From VYFG01 sp965213885 (lineage in GTDB: Bacteria > Pseudomonadota > Gammaproteobacteria > Arenicellales > Poriferihabitantaceae): a stretch of DNA of 64,000 bases. The notes beneath the pieces were generated by a model, which was given only the letters and a program-made list of their open reading frames with translations, was not told the origin of the DNA and searched no databases. The translations under genes and the position numbers were made by a program. Position 1 is the first letter of the stretch. Each line of letters begins with the position of its first letter. Positions 1 to 8,337 of this stretch are shown here, in pieces. The DNA lies in the NCBI GenBank assembly GCA_965213885.1, contig OZ243919.1, positions 1,364,001 through 1,428,000 on the forward strand. Direction: 5' to 3'.

Positions 1-2173
1 CGGTATCTGCATCGAGCTGCCAGCGCGACCCCAGCGGGGCGGAAAAATCCATTGTAACCTGTTCCAGATCATCGTGACTTGCCGTATAGGCGATCGATGC
101 GTTGCGGCGACGGTCATGATCATAGTCAGCAGACACCCAGATCACGTCCGGATCGCTGGATTCCCTCCTCCACGAGGCAAATCCGGTCATGCTCCAGTCC
201 TCATTGAAATTGGCCGTCAGTTCCGTGAAGAGACCGGATCTGCCGGTCGTGAGTGGCCCGTCATCGGAATGCAGGCGGATATGGCGGTCTTCCAGGTAGT
301 AGACCTGCCCGAAGCCGAGCTGCATTCGCTGTGCCCCGGTGTTGTCATCCATCACCCGGCTGGTCATCCCCAGGCTGATTTGCTCCGTATCCCCGATCCG
401 GTCCCCGCCCGAGAACCGGTTTTCCCTGAAGAAGTGGCTGTAGCTGGTGGGTTGACTCTCATCCGTATCGAAAATCGGCAGGGTATTCTGATCGCGCACA
501 TGCGGTATTTTTGCATAGAACAGCCGCGGTTCCAGCGTCTGGTAGAACGAACCGCCGCCGGATTCGAACAGGCGTTCGAAAACCAGTTTACCGTCAAGGC
601 TGTACGCCGGCACGGATGCCGACGGCGAATCGTCCCTCCCATTGTCAAGAGCGTATTTCATACTGTAGAGCGAAACTCTGGGTTCAATGGAACCGTATTG
701 CGCCTCAACCGGGACAGAGACAAAGGAGCGGACGAGTGTACGGGAACCACTGATCCGGGTTTCTTCCGCATGTCTGAACCGGGCGAATTCCGTTTGTATG
801 CCACCCCGGAAGATACCGAACTTCCCTGGCTTCATGCTGATGCCGATTTCCGGCTGAATGTCATGGGGCCGGCGTTCGCCGGATGTCCGGTCATTGATGG
901 AATCCTGTGCCAGTGTACGGATGTGAATATTGAACCGTTCACCGATACGGCTCAACCGGGCACGTTGGGCGACATATCCCTCGGCGATGGGTCCGGTTTT
1001 GTCGGAAAAATCCCGTGGATATGCGGGGTCGGAAAGATCCACGAGGTCAATCTTCGCCTCCCAGCGGTCGCCGAAAACCTGGTTGTGGCCGAAGCGCACG
1101 GCGTGGCGGTCCTCATCGGCGAACAGATCGTCTGATGGCAGATATTCCGCCTCGAGGACGCCGTCTGTCCGTTTTCCCATGTAGCGAAACTCGCCGAACA
1201 ACTGCACTCCCCGCTCGGTCATGATCCTCGGGGTGATCGTGGCGTCCATGTGGGGGGCGATATTGATGTAGTACGGCAAGTCGAGAATAACACCGGATTG
1301 CCTTTCCTCTGCGATCGAAGGAAACAGGAATCCGCTCTTGCGTCTTTTGTCGATGGGAAACGAGATTGAGGGAAAATAGAGAACAGGCACGTTCTTCACC
1401 CGCACCGTCATGGCAGTTGCCGTACCGATGCCGGAAGCCCTGTCCAGCCTCAGCACCTTCGTTGCCAGGGAAATGTCCTGGTTGCCATCGGGGCATGTGG
1501 TCATATTCGCGTTCCGGAAAATCATGATTTCCCGGCCCTCCAACTGCATGGTTTCACTGTCAATCCTGGCTTGCTGGAAGTATCTTTTCCCGTTCTCGCC
1601 ATCCCCTGCATCCCCCGAATCCCGGCCTGCGGCGTCTGCAGACCGCCTCAATCCCGCAATGGTGGAGCCATCCTCATCCTGATCCTCACGTGAACGCTCC
1701 GTGAATCCGGGAGAGGTGTCGGCAATCCGGATTGAAACATCCTCGGCATCACCAATGAAGGTATCCACTTCCAGATCCATGGTCTCGGCCCGAATCTCGT
1801 CTCCGGCCGGAGTATAGAGCACCACGTTACCCCTGGCACCAGCATGACGGGTTTCCGGATTGTAGGTCATGGTATCGGCATAGATCGCCCGACTCCCCTG
1901 CCGGAACGTAACATTTCCCTGAAAAACGATCTCCTGGTGGGTAGAGGCTTCCATCTGATCCGCATCGATGGTGGTCGGCTGCCCATCCGCTGTTCTGTCG
2001 GAAGTATCCAGCAATGCCTGGGGAATGCCGATTTCCACGGGCAGGCAAACTCCCGTGCCGGCAAACCCGGTGACTTCGTCAGTATCGGGTTGTGCCTCGA
2101 CTGGAAGGGAAACAAACGCGTGGAGGAAGATGATCATGCTGGCAGCGGTAGATTGCCGCAGCTTGACTGTCAT
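1..2173 (-). CDS. lptD: LPS-assembly protein LptD (partial, 3' end outside window)
   Basis: Outer-membrane beta-barrel that, with LptE, inserts lipopolysaccharide into the outer leaflet. The minus-strand frame stays open from ATG 2173 to the window edge (724 codons visible). It starts with a signal peptide (core MIIFLHAFVSL, cleavage near residue 27), then an OstA/LptA-like N-terminal domain and the barrel. The diagnostic LptD stretch NRFSGGDRIGDTEQ begins at residue 585, preceded by HVRDQNTLPIFDTDESQ. Cysteines at 43 and 227 probably form part of the disulfide set used for maturation. Residues about 148-195 are an acidic, Gly/Ser/Asp/Arg-rich low-complexity stretch that looks like an insertion in the N-terminal domain. 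An in-frame GTG at 2194 is an alternative start. Diverges from murU. Confident. Confidence 0.93.
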   Translation of the reverse strand, partial: MTVKLRQSTAASMIIFLHAFVSLPVEAQPDTDEVTGFAGTGVCLPVEIGIPQALLDTSDRTADGQPTTIDADQMEASTHQEIVFQGNVTFRQGSRAIYADTMTYNPETRHAGARGNVVLYTPAGDEIRAETMDLEVDTFIGDAEDVSIRIADTSPGFTERSREDQDEDGSTIAGLRRSADAAGRDSGDAGDGENGKRYFQQARIDSETMQLEGREIMIFRNANMTTCPDGNQDISLATKVLRLDRASGIGTATAMTVRVKNVPVLYFPSISFPIDKRRKSGFLFPSIAEERQSGVILDLPYYINIAPHMDATITPRIMTERGVQLFGEFRYMGKRTDGVLEAEYLPSDDLFADEDRHAVRFGHNQVFGDRWEAKIDLVDLSDPAYPRDFSDKTGPIAEGYVAQRARLSRIGERFNIHIRTLAQDSINDRTSGERRPHDIQPEIGISMKPGKFGIFRGGIQTEFARFRHAEETRISGSRTLVRSFVSVPVEAQYGSIEPRVSLYSMKYALDNGRDDSPSASVPAYSLDGKLVFERLFESGGGSFYQTLEPRLFYAKIPHVRDQNTLPIFDTDESQPTSYSHFFRENRFSGGDRIGDTEQISLGMTSRVMDDNTGAQRMQLGFGQVYYLEDRHIRLHSDDGPLTTGRSGLFTELTANFNEDWSMTGFASWRRESSDPDVIWVSADYDHDRRRNASIAYTASHDDLEQVTMDFSAPLGSRWQLDADT

Positions 2174-2280
2174 CAGCAACAATAGCCTGGTCACTATGTT
2201 TGGCAAGTGGATTATTATACGGGGTTAAGCCTCGTATGATCCATGCCGGTGCCTGTCGAGCAATGATACTACCGAAGTCC

Positions 2281-2967
2281 ATGCACACGGCGATGATTCT
2301 TGCCGCCGGCCGCGGTGAACGACTTCGCCCTCTGACGGACCGCGTCCCCAAGCCACTCATTTACGTGGGTCGGCATCGGCTCATCGAATATCATCTGATG
2401 GCACTCGCATCCATCGGGGTGCATCGTGTCGTAATCAATATCGCCCACCTGGCCGAGTTGATCCAGGATACCCTCGGAGACGGTTCCCGCTACGGGGTGG
2501 AAATCCTCTATTCACGGGAACCTCCCGGGGCACTGGAAACCGCCGGGGGCATTCGCAATGCTCTGCCCCTGCTGGGCCGGGACCCTTTTTTGGTCATTAA
2601 CGGCGATATCCGCAGCGACATCCGTCTGGACGGCCTTAGCCTCGAAGCTCCCGATCTGATGCATCTCGTGCTGGTGGCCAATCCGCAGCACCGTCCGGAT
2701 GGAGATTTCAGACTCGACAGGTCCACCATGCCGCATCGTCTCCTGCCCCTGTCCGGAGCAGCGGACAATCTCACCTATGCGGGCATCGGCGTGTTCAGCC
2801 CGGAACCCTTCCGGCATCTCAGCAGGGACCGCAGTCCCCTCGCGCCATTGATCCGTCAATGCATTGACCTGAAACAGGCCACCGGAGAGCAATACGGCGG
2901 TTATTGGATGGATGTGGGAAATGCGGACAGGCTTGAAGCCGCCCGCAGGAATGACAACCAGGGCTGA
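2281..2967 (+). CDS. murU: N-acetylmuramate-1-phosphate uridylyltransferase MurU-like nucleotidyltransferase
   Basis: Sugar-phosphate nucleotidyltransferase of the GT-A fold, 228 residues. In Pseudomonas MurU makes UDP-MurNAc from MurNAc-1-phosphate in peptidoglycan recycling. The N-terminal LAAGRGERLRPLT nucleotide-binding motif (residues 7-19) with the following KP (24-25) is clear, and NGDI (about residue 100) is the metal-binding motif. The ATG at 2281 starts directly before this motif; an in-frame start at 2200 would add an unlikely 27-residue extension. In pseudomonads murU follows the kinase amgK beside lptD; here lptD is the divergent neighbour but no amgK lies in the window, so the substrate assignment is inferred from family and context. 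Confidence 0.82.
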   Translation: MHTAMILAAGRGERLRPLTDRVPKPLIYVGRHRLIEYHLMALASIGVHRVVINIAHLAELIQDTLGDGSRYGVEILYSREPPGALETAGGIRNALPLLGRDPFLVINGDIRSDIRLDGLSLEAPDLMHLVLVANPQHRPDGDFRLDRSTMPHRLLPLSGAADNLTYAGIGVFSPEPFRHLSRDRSPLAPLIRQCIDLKQATGEQYGGYWMDVGNADRLEAARRNDNQG

Positions 2968-3017
2968 ATCGGGAAATGCACGGCTGCCGGATCCGGTTCG
3001 GTCCAGGGCATGGGAAC

Positions 3018-3671
3018 TCAACGTGTGCCCTCCACCCCGGCGTCCGTTCCATCACTCTCCCATCCGAAAACCTCCCTCAGACACCGTTGCAAATCACGGC
3101 GGACCGTTTCCATCTTGCGGTCGACCCCATTGCATGCCAGGGATGTGACTGCCAACCCCGGATAGCCGCAGGGGTCGATCCAGGTGAAAGGCGTGGTGTC
3201 CATGTCCACGTTCAGGCTGAAACCGTGGAAACTGCATCCATTGCGGATGCGCAGCCCGAGGGCGGCGATTTTGTTGCCCTCGACGTATACCCCGGGAGCA
3301 CCTGCTCTTCGCTCGCCCTTCAGTCCGTACTCCGCCAGCAGCCGTAACAGGCATTCCTCGATCAACTCCACCAGCCGGCGGGGACCGATGCCCAGCCTGC
3401 GCAGGTCCAGCATCAAATACGCGATCAGTTGCCCGGGGCCATGGTAGGTGATCTGTCCCCCTCTCTTGCTGCGGATGAGCGGTATGCTGTCAGGATTGCT
3501 GTGCGGCTCGAGTCTGCTGCTGGTTCCCAGTGTAAATACCGGAAAATGCTCGAGAAACCAGATTTCATCAGCGGTTTCCCGATTACGTGAATCTGTAAAC
3601 TGCAGCATCCTGTCCGCCATGCTGGTGTATTCGGACAGCCCCAGCCAGCGGAACCGGCAACCGGCCTTCAT
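3018..3671 (-). CDS. lipB: Octanoyl-[acyl-carrier-protein]:protein N-octanoyltransferase LipB
   Basis: Transfers octanoyl groups from ACP to lipoyl domains, the first step of de novo lipoate synthesis; cytoplasmic. 217 residues from the ATG at 3671, which overlaps the ybeD stop as ATGA. The frame continues upstream into ybeD, but a longer start is not needed. Family motifs: RGGQITYHGPGQ (70-81), the catalytic lysine in GNKIAALGLRI (K134) and the catalytic cysteine in IDPCGYPG (C168). Last gene of the cell-wall operon; ybeD-lipB adjacency is classical in Gammaproteobacteria. It ends tail to tail with murU, about 50 bp apart. Confidence 0.95.
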   Translation of the reverse strand: MKAGCRFRWLGLSEYTSMADRMLQFTDSRNRETADEIWFLEHFPVFTLGTSSRLEPHSNPDSIPLIRSKRGGQITYHGPGQLIAYLMLDLRRLGIGPRRLVELIEECLLRLLAEYGLKGERRAGAPGVYVEGNKIAALGLRIRNGCSFHGFSLNVDMDTTPFTWIDPCGYPGLAVTSLACNGVDRKMETVRRDLQRCLREVFGWESDGTDAGVEGTR

Positions 3672-3958
3672 ATCACCATGAGAATGTCCGGGTGGCTGGA
3701 CAGCGCAGAGTAGATCCGATCCAGTTCTTCCCGTTCGCGAGCCACCACCAGGCAACTCAACGCATGATAGTTGCCCTTGCGGCTTTCCCTGCGGCGAATA
3801 CCCAGTACCTGGGCCGATGCAAGATGCTGCAGCAGCAATGCATGCAATCGCCGGTCCATATCCACCGAAGCGTGCACGAACACCTTGATGTCCACCTCGC
3901 AGGGAAACTGCAGCAATTCCCCGTCACTCGGGGGGGTGCTGCCGTTGCCGCCTGCCAT
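3668..3958 (-). CDS. ybeD: YbeD/DUF493 family protein
   Basis: Small protein of 96 residues with the DUF493 ferredoxin-like, ACT-like fold. It carries FPCEVDIKVFVHA near the N-terminus and ESRKGNYHALSCLVVA in the middle, both typical of the family. Its exact role is not established; it is generally found between dacA and lipB. Start ATG 3958 shares one base with the dacA stop (TGATG), and its stop overlaps the lipB start, so translation is probably coupled across dacA-ybeD-lipB. A longer start at 4000 inside dacA is possible but less likely. Confidence 0.9.
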   Translation of the reverse strand: MAGGNGSTPPSDGELLQFPCEVDIKVFVHASVDMDRRLHALLLQHLASAQVLGIRRRESRKGNYHALSCLVVAREREELDRIYSALSSHPDILMVI

Positions 3959-5163
3959 CAGAAAAGTCTCAGCACCGAATCCTTCAGCCTGGACCACCAC
4001 GGACCGGTGGGATAATCCGAATTCAGATACAGCTTGCGTTCAACCACGGGGGCCCCGTCGTATTTGACCTGGATACTGCCGACATCCGTTCCCGATTCCA
4101 GCGGGGCATCCAGACTTTCCGGTATGTCCAGCGCTGCGGACAACAGGTCTCCCTGTCCCTTGGGATACACCAGACCGAGCTGATCGGATACGCCGATACT
4201 GGCCTCTTTCTCCTCCCCCATCCACAACCTGACTGTAGCAACCTCATCGCCGGGGCGATACAGCAGCAGGCTGTCATAGGAGGCATACCCGTATCGCAGC
4301 AGGGACTGCACGACGTCAGCACGGGTCTTTCGTCTGTCGGCACCCGTGACAATGGCAATCAACCGCATGTCGTCACGCTTGGCCGTGGCAATGAGGCAAT
4401 AACCGGCTGCCTTGGTATATCCGGTCTTGAGACCATCCACTGCGGGGTCCCGCCACAGCAGCACGTTCCTGTTCTTCTGGGTGATGTCGTTGTACGTATA
4501 TTCCCTGGTGGAATACAGGGAGAGCCGATCCGGAAAATTCCGGATCAGGGCGCGGCTCAGGATCAGTATGTCCTCGGCGGTGGAATAGTGGTTCTCGTCA
4601 GGAAGGCCATGGCTGTTGGTGAAATGGCTGTTCACCATGCCCAATTCCTGCGCCTTGTGATTCATGCGCACGGCAAACCCTTCCACGCTTCCCCCCAGAC
4701 GTTCCGCCAGGGCCACCGCAGCATCATTGCCTGACTGGACAATCAGGCCCTTCAGCAGGCTTTCCACATCCACGTGGGTGTCCACCTGGATGAACATGCG
4801 TGACCCACCCGTTCTCCAGGCCTTCTTGCTGATGTACACCTTTTCATCCATCCGGATTTCCCCCTTCTCCAGCGCCTCGAACACAAGGAACCCTGTCATC
4901 AGCTTGGTAAGGCTGGCGGGTTCAATTCTCAGATCCCTGTCCTTGCTGCCGAGAACCCAGCCGCTTTCGAAGTCCACCAGCATCCAGGACTTCACTGGAG
5001 CATCCGGGGGAGGCACCACGGCTTTCATCCTCTCGGGAATATCCTGCAAGGATCCGACGGGCTGTGGATCGGAAGCGCCGACTTGCGCATCACTCTCCTG
5101 CGCCATGGAGGGGAATCCAGACAGGAAGGTAAACAGCAGCAGGGCCGCAACACGCAGGATCAT
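3958..5163 (-). CDS. dacA: D-alanyl-D-alanine carboxypeptidase (PBP5/6 family, DacA/DacC)
   Basis: Periplasmic low-molecular-weight penicillin-binding protein that removes the terminal D-Ala from peptidoglycan pentapeptides. 401 residues: signal peptide (residues 1-21, ending SMAQ), peptidase S11 domain with S84-L-T-K87, S144-G-N146 and K246-T-G, then the PBP5 C-terminal beta domain. The last residues (WWSRLKDSVLRLF) form an amphipathic helix of the kind that anchors PBP5 to the inner membrane. Follows rlpA after 125 bp and overlaps ybeD by one base. Confidence 0.96.
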   Translation of the reverse strand: MILRVAALLLFTFLSGFPSMAQESDAQVGASDPQPVGSLQDIPERMKAVVPPPDAPVKSWMLVDFESGWVLGSKDRDLRIEPASLTKLMTGFLVFEALEKGEIRMDEKVYISKKAWRTGGSRMFIQVDTHVDVESLLKGLIVQSGNDAAVALAERLGGSVEGFAVRMNHKAQELGMVNSHFTNSHGLPDENHYSTAEDILILSRALIRNFPDRLSLYSTREYTYNDITQKNRNVLLWRDPAVDGLKTGYTKAAGYCLIATAKRDDMRLIAIVTGADRRKTRADVVQSLLRYGYASYDSLLLYRPGDEVATVRLWMGEEKEASIGVSDQLGLVYPKGQGDLLSAALDIPESLDAPLESGTDVGSIQVKYDGAPVVERKLYLNSDYPTGPWWSRLKDSVLRLF

Positions 5164-5190
5164 TGGTACACCGTTCGGACTTTCGGCAGA

Positions 5191-5196
5191 ATTATA
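5191..5196 (-). promoter_or_regulatory. candidate -10 element upstream of dacA
   Basis: A perfect TATAAT on the minus strand lies 28 bp before the dacA start, in the only gap above 100 bp between rlpA and lipB. No -35 hexamer at 16-18 bp is convincing (a TTGACC lies 23 bp upstream), so this is only a candidate internal promoter for dacA-ybeD-lipB. Confidence 0.35.
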
Positions 5197-5288
5197 CGGT
5201 CGGGAATGCGGCAGAGTCCGGTCAAATTGGTGGTAATTCGGTCATCACATACTCGTGCCCGTGTATTTGTCCATGTCCGAATTTGATT

Positions 5289-6212
5289 TCAGATCTCACG
5301 CAATATCCCCCGAAGACCGGTGATCCGTTCCTGATCAAGGCGCACCCGGTCAGCATCGCTCCACTGGTCATACGGCCCCACAAGTACCCTGAAAGGAGCA
5401 CCCCGGCCGGCAAGTTCCTCGTCCGGAACCGGCAACAGGGTATAACCCGCCAGGCGAAGCCTGCCCCGCAACTCCAGTGCGTTCAGCAGATCATTAAACG
5501 AACCGATCTGTACCACGTACCGGACTTCGGTGGTGGGCTCGCGAACCGGAATTGCAGCGGGAGACGCCCCCGCAACTCCCGTCCAGAGCGTTGGACCATC
5601 CGATGCCTTCCCGGTGATGGAAGCCGCTCCGTTCGACGAATCCAACGCCACCACCTCCACACGTCCGGTGCCGGTCTTTGTGATCCCGAGTTTCCATGCA
5701 GCCGCATAGGAAAGGTCGATCAGCCGCCCATGGAGAAACGGGCCGCGATCGTTGACTTTCACCACGACACTGCGGCCATTGTCCAGACTGGTTACCCGTA
5801 CGAAAGTCGGCAAAGGCAGCACGGGATGGGCAGCGGTCATGGCAAACATGTCATACGGCTCTCCACTGGAAGTTCGGCGACCGTGGAACTTGCGTCCATA
5901 CCAGGAAGCCACGCCACGCTCCCGGTATCCCTCGGCGCTGGAAAGCGGGCGCCAGGTCCGGCCCATGACCTTGTAGGGCTTATTGCCCGACTTGCTTCGG
6001 GGCAACGCCACCGGGACCGCATCGGGGATGGACGCGAGGTCCACCGGGACAGTATCCGGTGGCCGGTCGCCACCGAAAAAACCGCCCTCTCCGCCCTGCC
6101 AGACAGGACGAGACTGGCAACCGGCCAGTGCCAGAACAGCAGTGAACAGCAACGTGATGCATGCCAGCCGGCGTGGTGATGGCCCGTTGCGGACGTGACT
6201 GAACGGCATCAT
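5289..6212 (-). CDS. rlpA: Septal ring lytic transglycosylase RlpA (lipoprotein)
   Basis: Outer-membrane lipoprotein that cleaves stem-peptide-free glycan strands at the division site. 307 residues: lipoprotein signal with lipobox LALAGC (C32), double-psi beta-barrel domain with GVASWYGRKFHGRRTSSGE and NDRGPF, then a C-terminal SPOR domain (VVQIGSFNDLLNA onwards, about 230-307) that binds denuded septal peptidoglycan. Start ATG 6212 overlaps the mltB stop as ATGA; a second ATG follows immediately at 6209. Confidence 0.95.
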   Translation of the reverse strand: MMPFSHVRNGPSPRRLACITLLFTAVLALAGCQSRPVWQGGEGGFFGGDRPPDTVPVDLASIPDAVPVALPRSKSGNKPYKVMGRTWRPLSSAEGYRERGVASWYGRKFHGRRTSSGEPYDMFAMTAAHPVLPLPTFVRVTSLDNGRSVVVKVNDRGPFLHGRLIDLSYAAAWKLGITKTGTGRVEVVALDSSNGAASITGKASDGPTLWTGVAGASPAAIPVREPTTEVRYVVQIGSFNDLLNALELRGRLRLAGYTLLPVPDEELAGRGAPFRVLVGPYDQWSDADRVRLDQERITGLRGILREI

Positions 6213-7198
6213 CCTCCCTTTCGCCTGGAGATCTGCATGGACAGTTCTGTCACTGCCATGGCGTAGTTGATGCTGGGATTGTAACGGGTGAGGGCATAGA
6301 AATTGCGGTAACCGACCACATAGTATTTCCCGGATTTCTGATTCAGGAAAAAGAGGGCCGCCTTGTCGCTGCCGCCGCGAGTATCGAACACCACCCCCGC
6401 ATCGGCCAGATCCCTGGTCCGATGCCGGGGCTTGGCTCTTTTACTCACCAGATTCCTGGCAGCATCCGGGAGGTTTCCAGTGACCGGTGCGAAGATCGAT
6501 TCACCACGGGTCCATCCGTGTGCCAGCAGGTAATTCGCCACGCTGCCGACGGCGTCCTCCATTTCATTCACAAGGTCCCGTTTCCCGTTGCGGTTGAAAT
6601 CCACCGAATAGGACTCGTAACTGGAGGGCATGAACTGGGGAATACCGATGGCACCAGCGTAGGATCCCAGCACACTGTTCGCGGGGATGTTCTCCCGCCG
6701 TGTGGTATTCAGGAAAGTACGGAGCTCGCTGCTGAAGAACTTGCTTCTCCGGGGATAATCCGCAGCCAGCGTCACAAGACTGTCCAGCACGCGCCGGTTA
6801 CCCATGTGCGTTCCGTAGTGGGTTTCGACCCCGATCAGGGCCACTACGATTTCCGGGGGCACGCCATACTCTTTCTCCACCGCCTCAAGAATGGCCCGAT
6901 TCTCTTGCCAGAATCGCACGCCCCTGTCGATCCGTGATTCCTTGATAAACAGTTCCCGATAACGATGCCACGGCAATGATTCGTATGGCCGGTCCATGAG
7001 TTCGATAATCCGCTGATCGACTTTCGCTGACGAAAGTACTGCTTCCAACTCTTCGCGCGGGTAATCGTCCTCCCGGCTCATGACCTCCACAAGCTCCGCC
7101 AGTACCGGGTAGCGGCTAACGTCCAGCGCCAGCACCGGATTCAGACCCAGCAAACCAGTCACTGCCAGTAACACGCATCGTTTGATCGATATTTTCAT
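6209..7198 (-). CDS. mltB: Membrane-bound lytic murein transglycosylase B
   Basis: Cleaves the MurNAc-GlcNAc bond of peptidoglycan with formation of 1,6-anhydroMurNAc. 329 residues from ATG 7198. The catalytic glutamate lies in LIGVETHYGTHMG (E125), followed by the family segment GSYAGAIGIPQFMPSSY. The N-terminus is a signal peptide, but no lipobox cysteine is visible near the cleavage site, so this copy may be soluble periplasmic rather than lipid-anchored. Overlaps rodA upstream (ATGA) and rlpA downstream (ATGA). Confidence 0.95.
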   Translation of the reverse strand: MKISIKRCVLLAVTGLLGLNPVLALDVSRYPVLAELVEVMSREDDYPREELEAVLSSAKVDQRIIELMDRPYESLPWHRYRELFIKESRIDRGVRFWQENRAILEAVEKEYGVPPEIVVALIGVETHYGTHMGNRRVLDSLVTLAADYPRRSKFFSSELRTFLNTTRRENIPANSVLGSYAGAIGIPQFMPSSYESYSVDFNRNGKRDLVNEMEDAVGSVANYLLAHGWTRGESIFAPVTGNLPDAARNLVSKRAKPRHRTRDLADAGVVFDTRGGSDKAALFFLNQKSGKYYVVGYRNFYALTRYNPSINYAMAVTELSMQISRRKGG

Positions 7199-8334
7199 GG
7201 TCTTGTCAGGGGCCTCTTGTTGTTTTGGATGCACATCAGCATGCCGAAACCGATCATCAGTGTCACCATGGATGTTCCTCCGTAACTGACCAGCGGCAAC
7301 GGTACCCCAACCACCGGCAGTATGCCAACGACCATGCCGATATTGACAAATACATAAAAAAAGAATGTAACGGACAGGGCACCGGCCAACAGTCGGGAGT
7401 AGGCGTCGTGGGCGTGGACCGCGATCATCAGGCCGCGGAACACCAGGAACAGGTAGAGCCCCAGCAATACCAGCACGCCTACCAGCCCGAATTCCTCGGC
7501 ATAGACCGCGAATATGAAATCGGTGGAACGTTCCGGAATGAACTCAAGCTGGGACTGGGTCCCGGCGAGCCAACCCTTCCCGGTGACCCCGCCGGATCCG
7601 ATGGCGATAACCGACTGAATGGTATGGTAACCCGCTCCAAGAGGATCGATCCATGGATCAAATAGCGTCAGTATGCGGCGCTGCTGGTATGGAAGAAGAA
7701 CGAAATACCACAGAAGCGGTGCCATGGCACTCAGTGCTGCAGCTACGGCGACTATCAGTTTCCAACTGATTCCGGCAATGAAAATGACCACAATACCCGT
7801 GGATGCAATCAGAATCGCCGTGCCCAGATCTGGTTGCAGTACCACGAGCACAACCGGCAGCAAAATGATGCCGATACAAACGATGAGGTAGGGAAATCTC
7901 GTCGGCAAATTGGGCTGTGTGATCACCCAGGCCATCATCATGGGTACCGCCAGTTTCATGATCTCCGATGGCTGGAAACGGAAGAATCCGATATCAATCC
8001 AGCGCTGCGCCCCTTTCCCGATGATGCCGTATGCCAACACCACGAACAACAACGCCAGTCCAACCCCGTAGACAATGGGTGACCACCGTTTCAGCGTGAG
8101 GGGCGACAGCCGGCAGAAAACCAGCATCAGGACGAAGGCAAAGACGATGCGAACCAGCTGACGCGACAGAAGTGCAGTGTTTTCCCCGCTGGCGCTATAG
8201 ATCGCCACCAGGCTGAGAGAAAGAAGCATGACAATGGCAATCAGCAGCGGCATGTCCAAAGGGAAGATCACTTCCTCCCGATCGCCGTTTTGTGGCCACA
8301 CACCCGAACTCTGCCGATTGAGGAAAGAGAGCAT
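7195..8334 (-). CDS. rodA: Peptidoglycan glycosyltransferase RodA (SEDS family)
   Basis: Integral membrane SEDS glycosyltransferase that polymerises lipid II for cell elongation, working with PBP2. 379 residues with about ten predicted transmembrane helices. SEDS signatures visible include FRFQPSEIMKLA, VVLQPDLGTA and the C-terminal LPLVSYGGTSM. It begins 3 bp after the mrdA stop and overlaps mltB at its own stop, so it is translated from the elongasome operon. Confidence 0.97.
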   Translation of the reverse strand: MLSFLNRQSSGVWPQNGDREEVIFPLDMPLLIAIVMLLSLSLVAIYSASGENTALLSRQLVRIVFAFVLMLVFCRLSPLTLKRWSPIVYGVGLALLFVVLAYGIIGKGAQRWIDIGFFRFQPSEIMKLAVPMMMAWVITQPNLPTRFPYLIVCIGIILLPVVLVVLQPDLGTAILIASTGIVVIFIAGISWKLIVAVAAALSAMAPLLWYFVLLPYQQRRILTLFDPWIDPLGAGYHTIQSVIAIGSGGVTGKGWLAGTQSQLEFIPERSTDFIFAVYAEEFGLVGVLVLLGLYLFLVFRGLMIAVHAHDAYSRLLAGALSVTFFFYVFVNIGMVVGILPVVGVPLPLVSYGGTSMVTLMIGFGMLMCIQNNKRPLTRP

Positions 8335-8337
8335 CGA

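Noticed and set aside
74..1135. 353-codon plus-strand open frame
   Set aside because: Lies antisense to the well-supported lptD frame and shows no family motif; long antisense frames are common in this GC-rich DNA.
5163..6179. 338-codon plus-strand frame over rlpA
   Set aside because: Antisense shadow; RlpA has clear lipobox, DPBB and SPOR domains.
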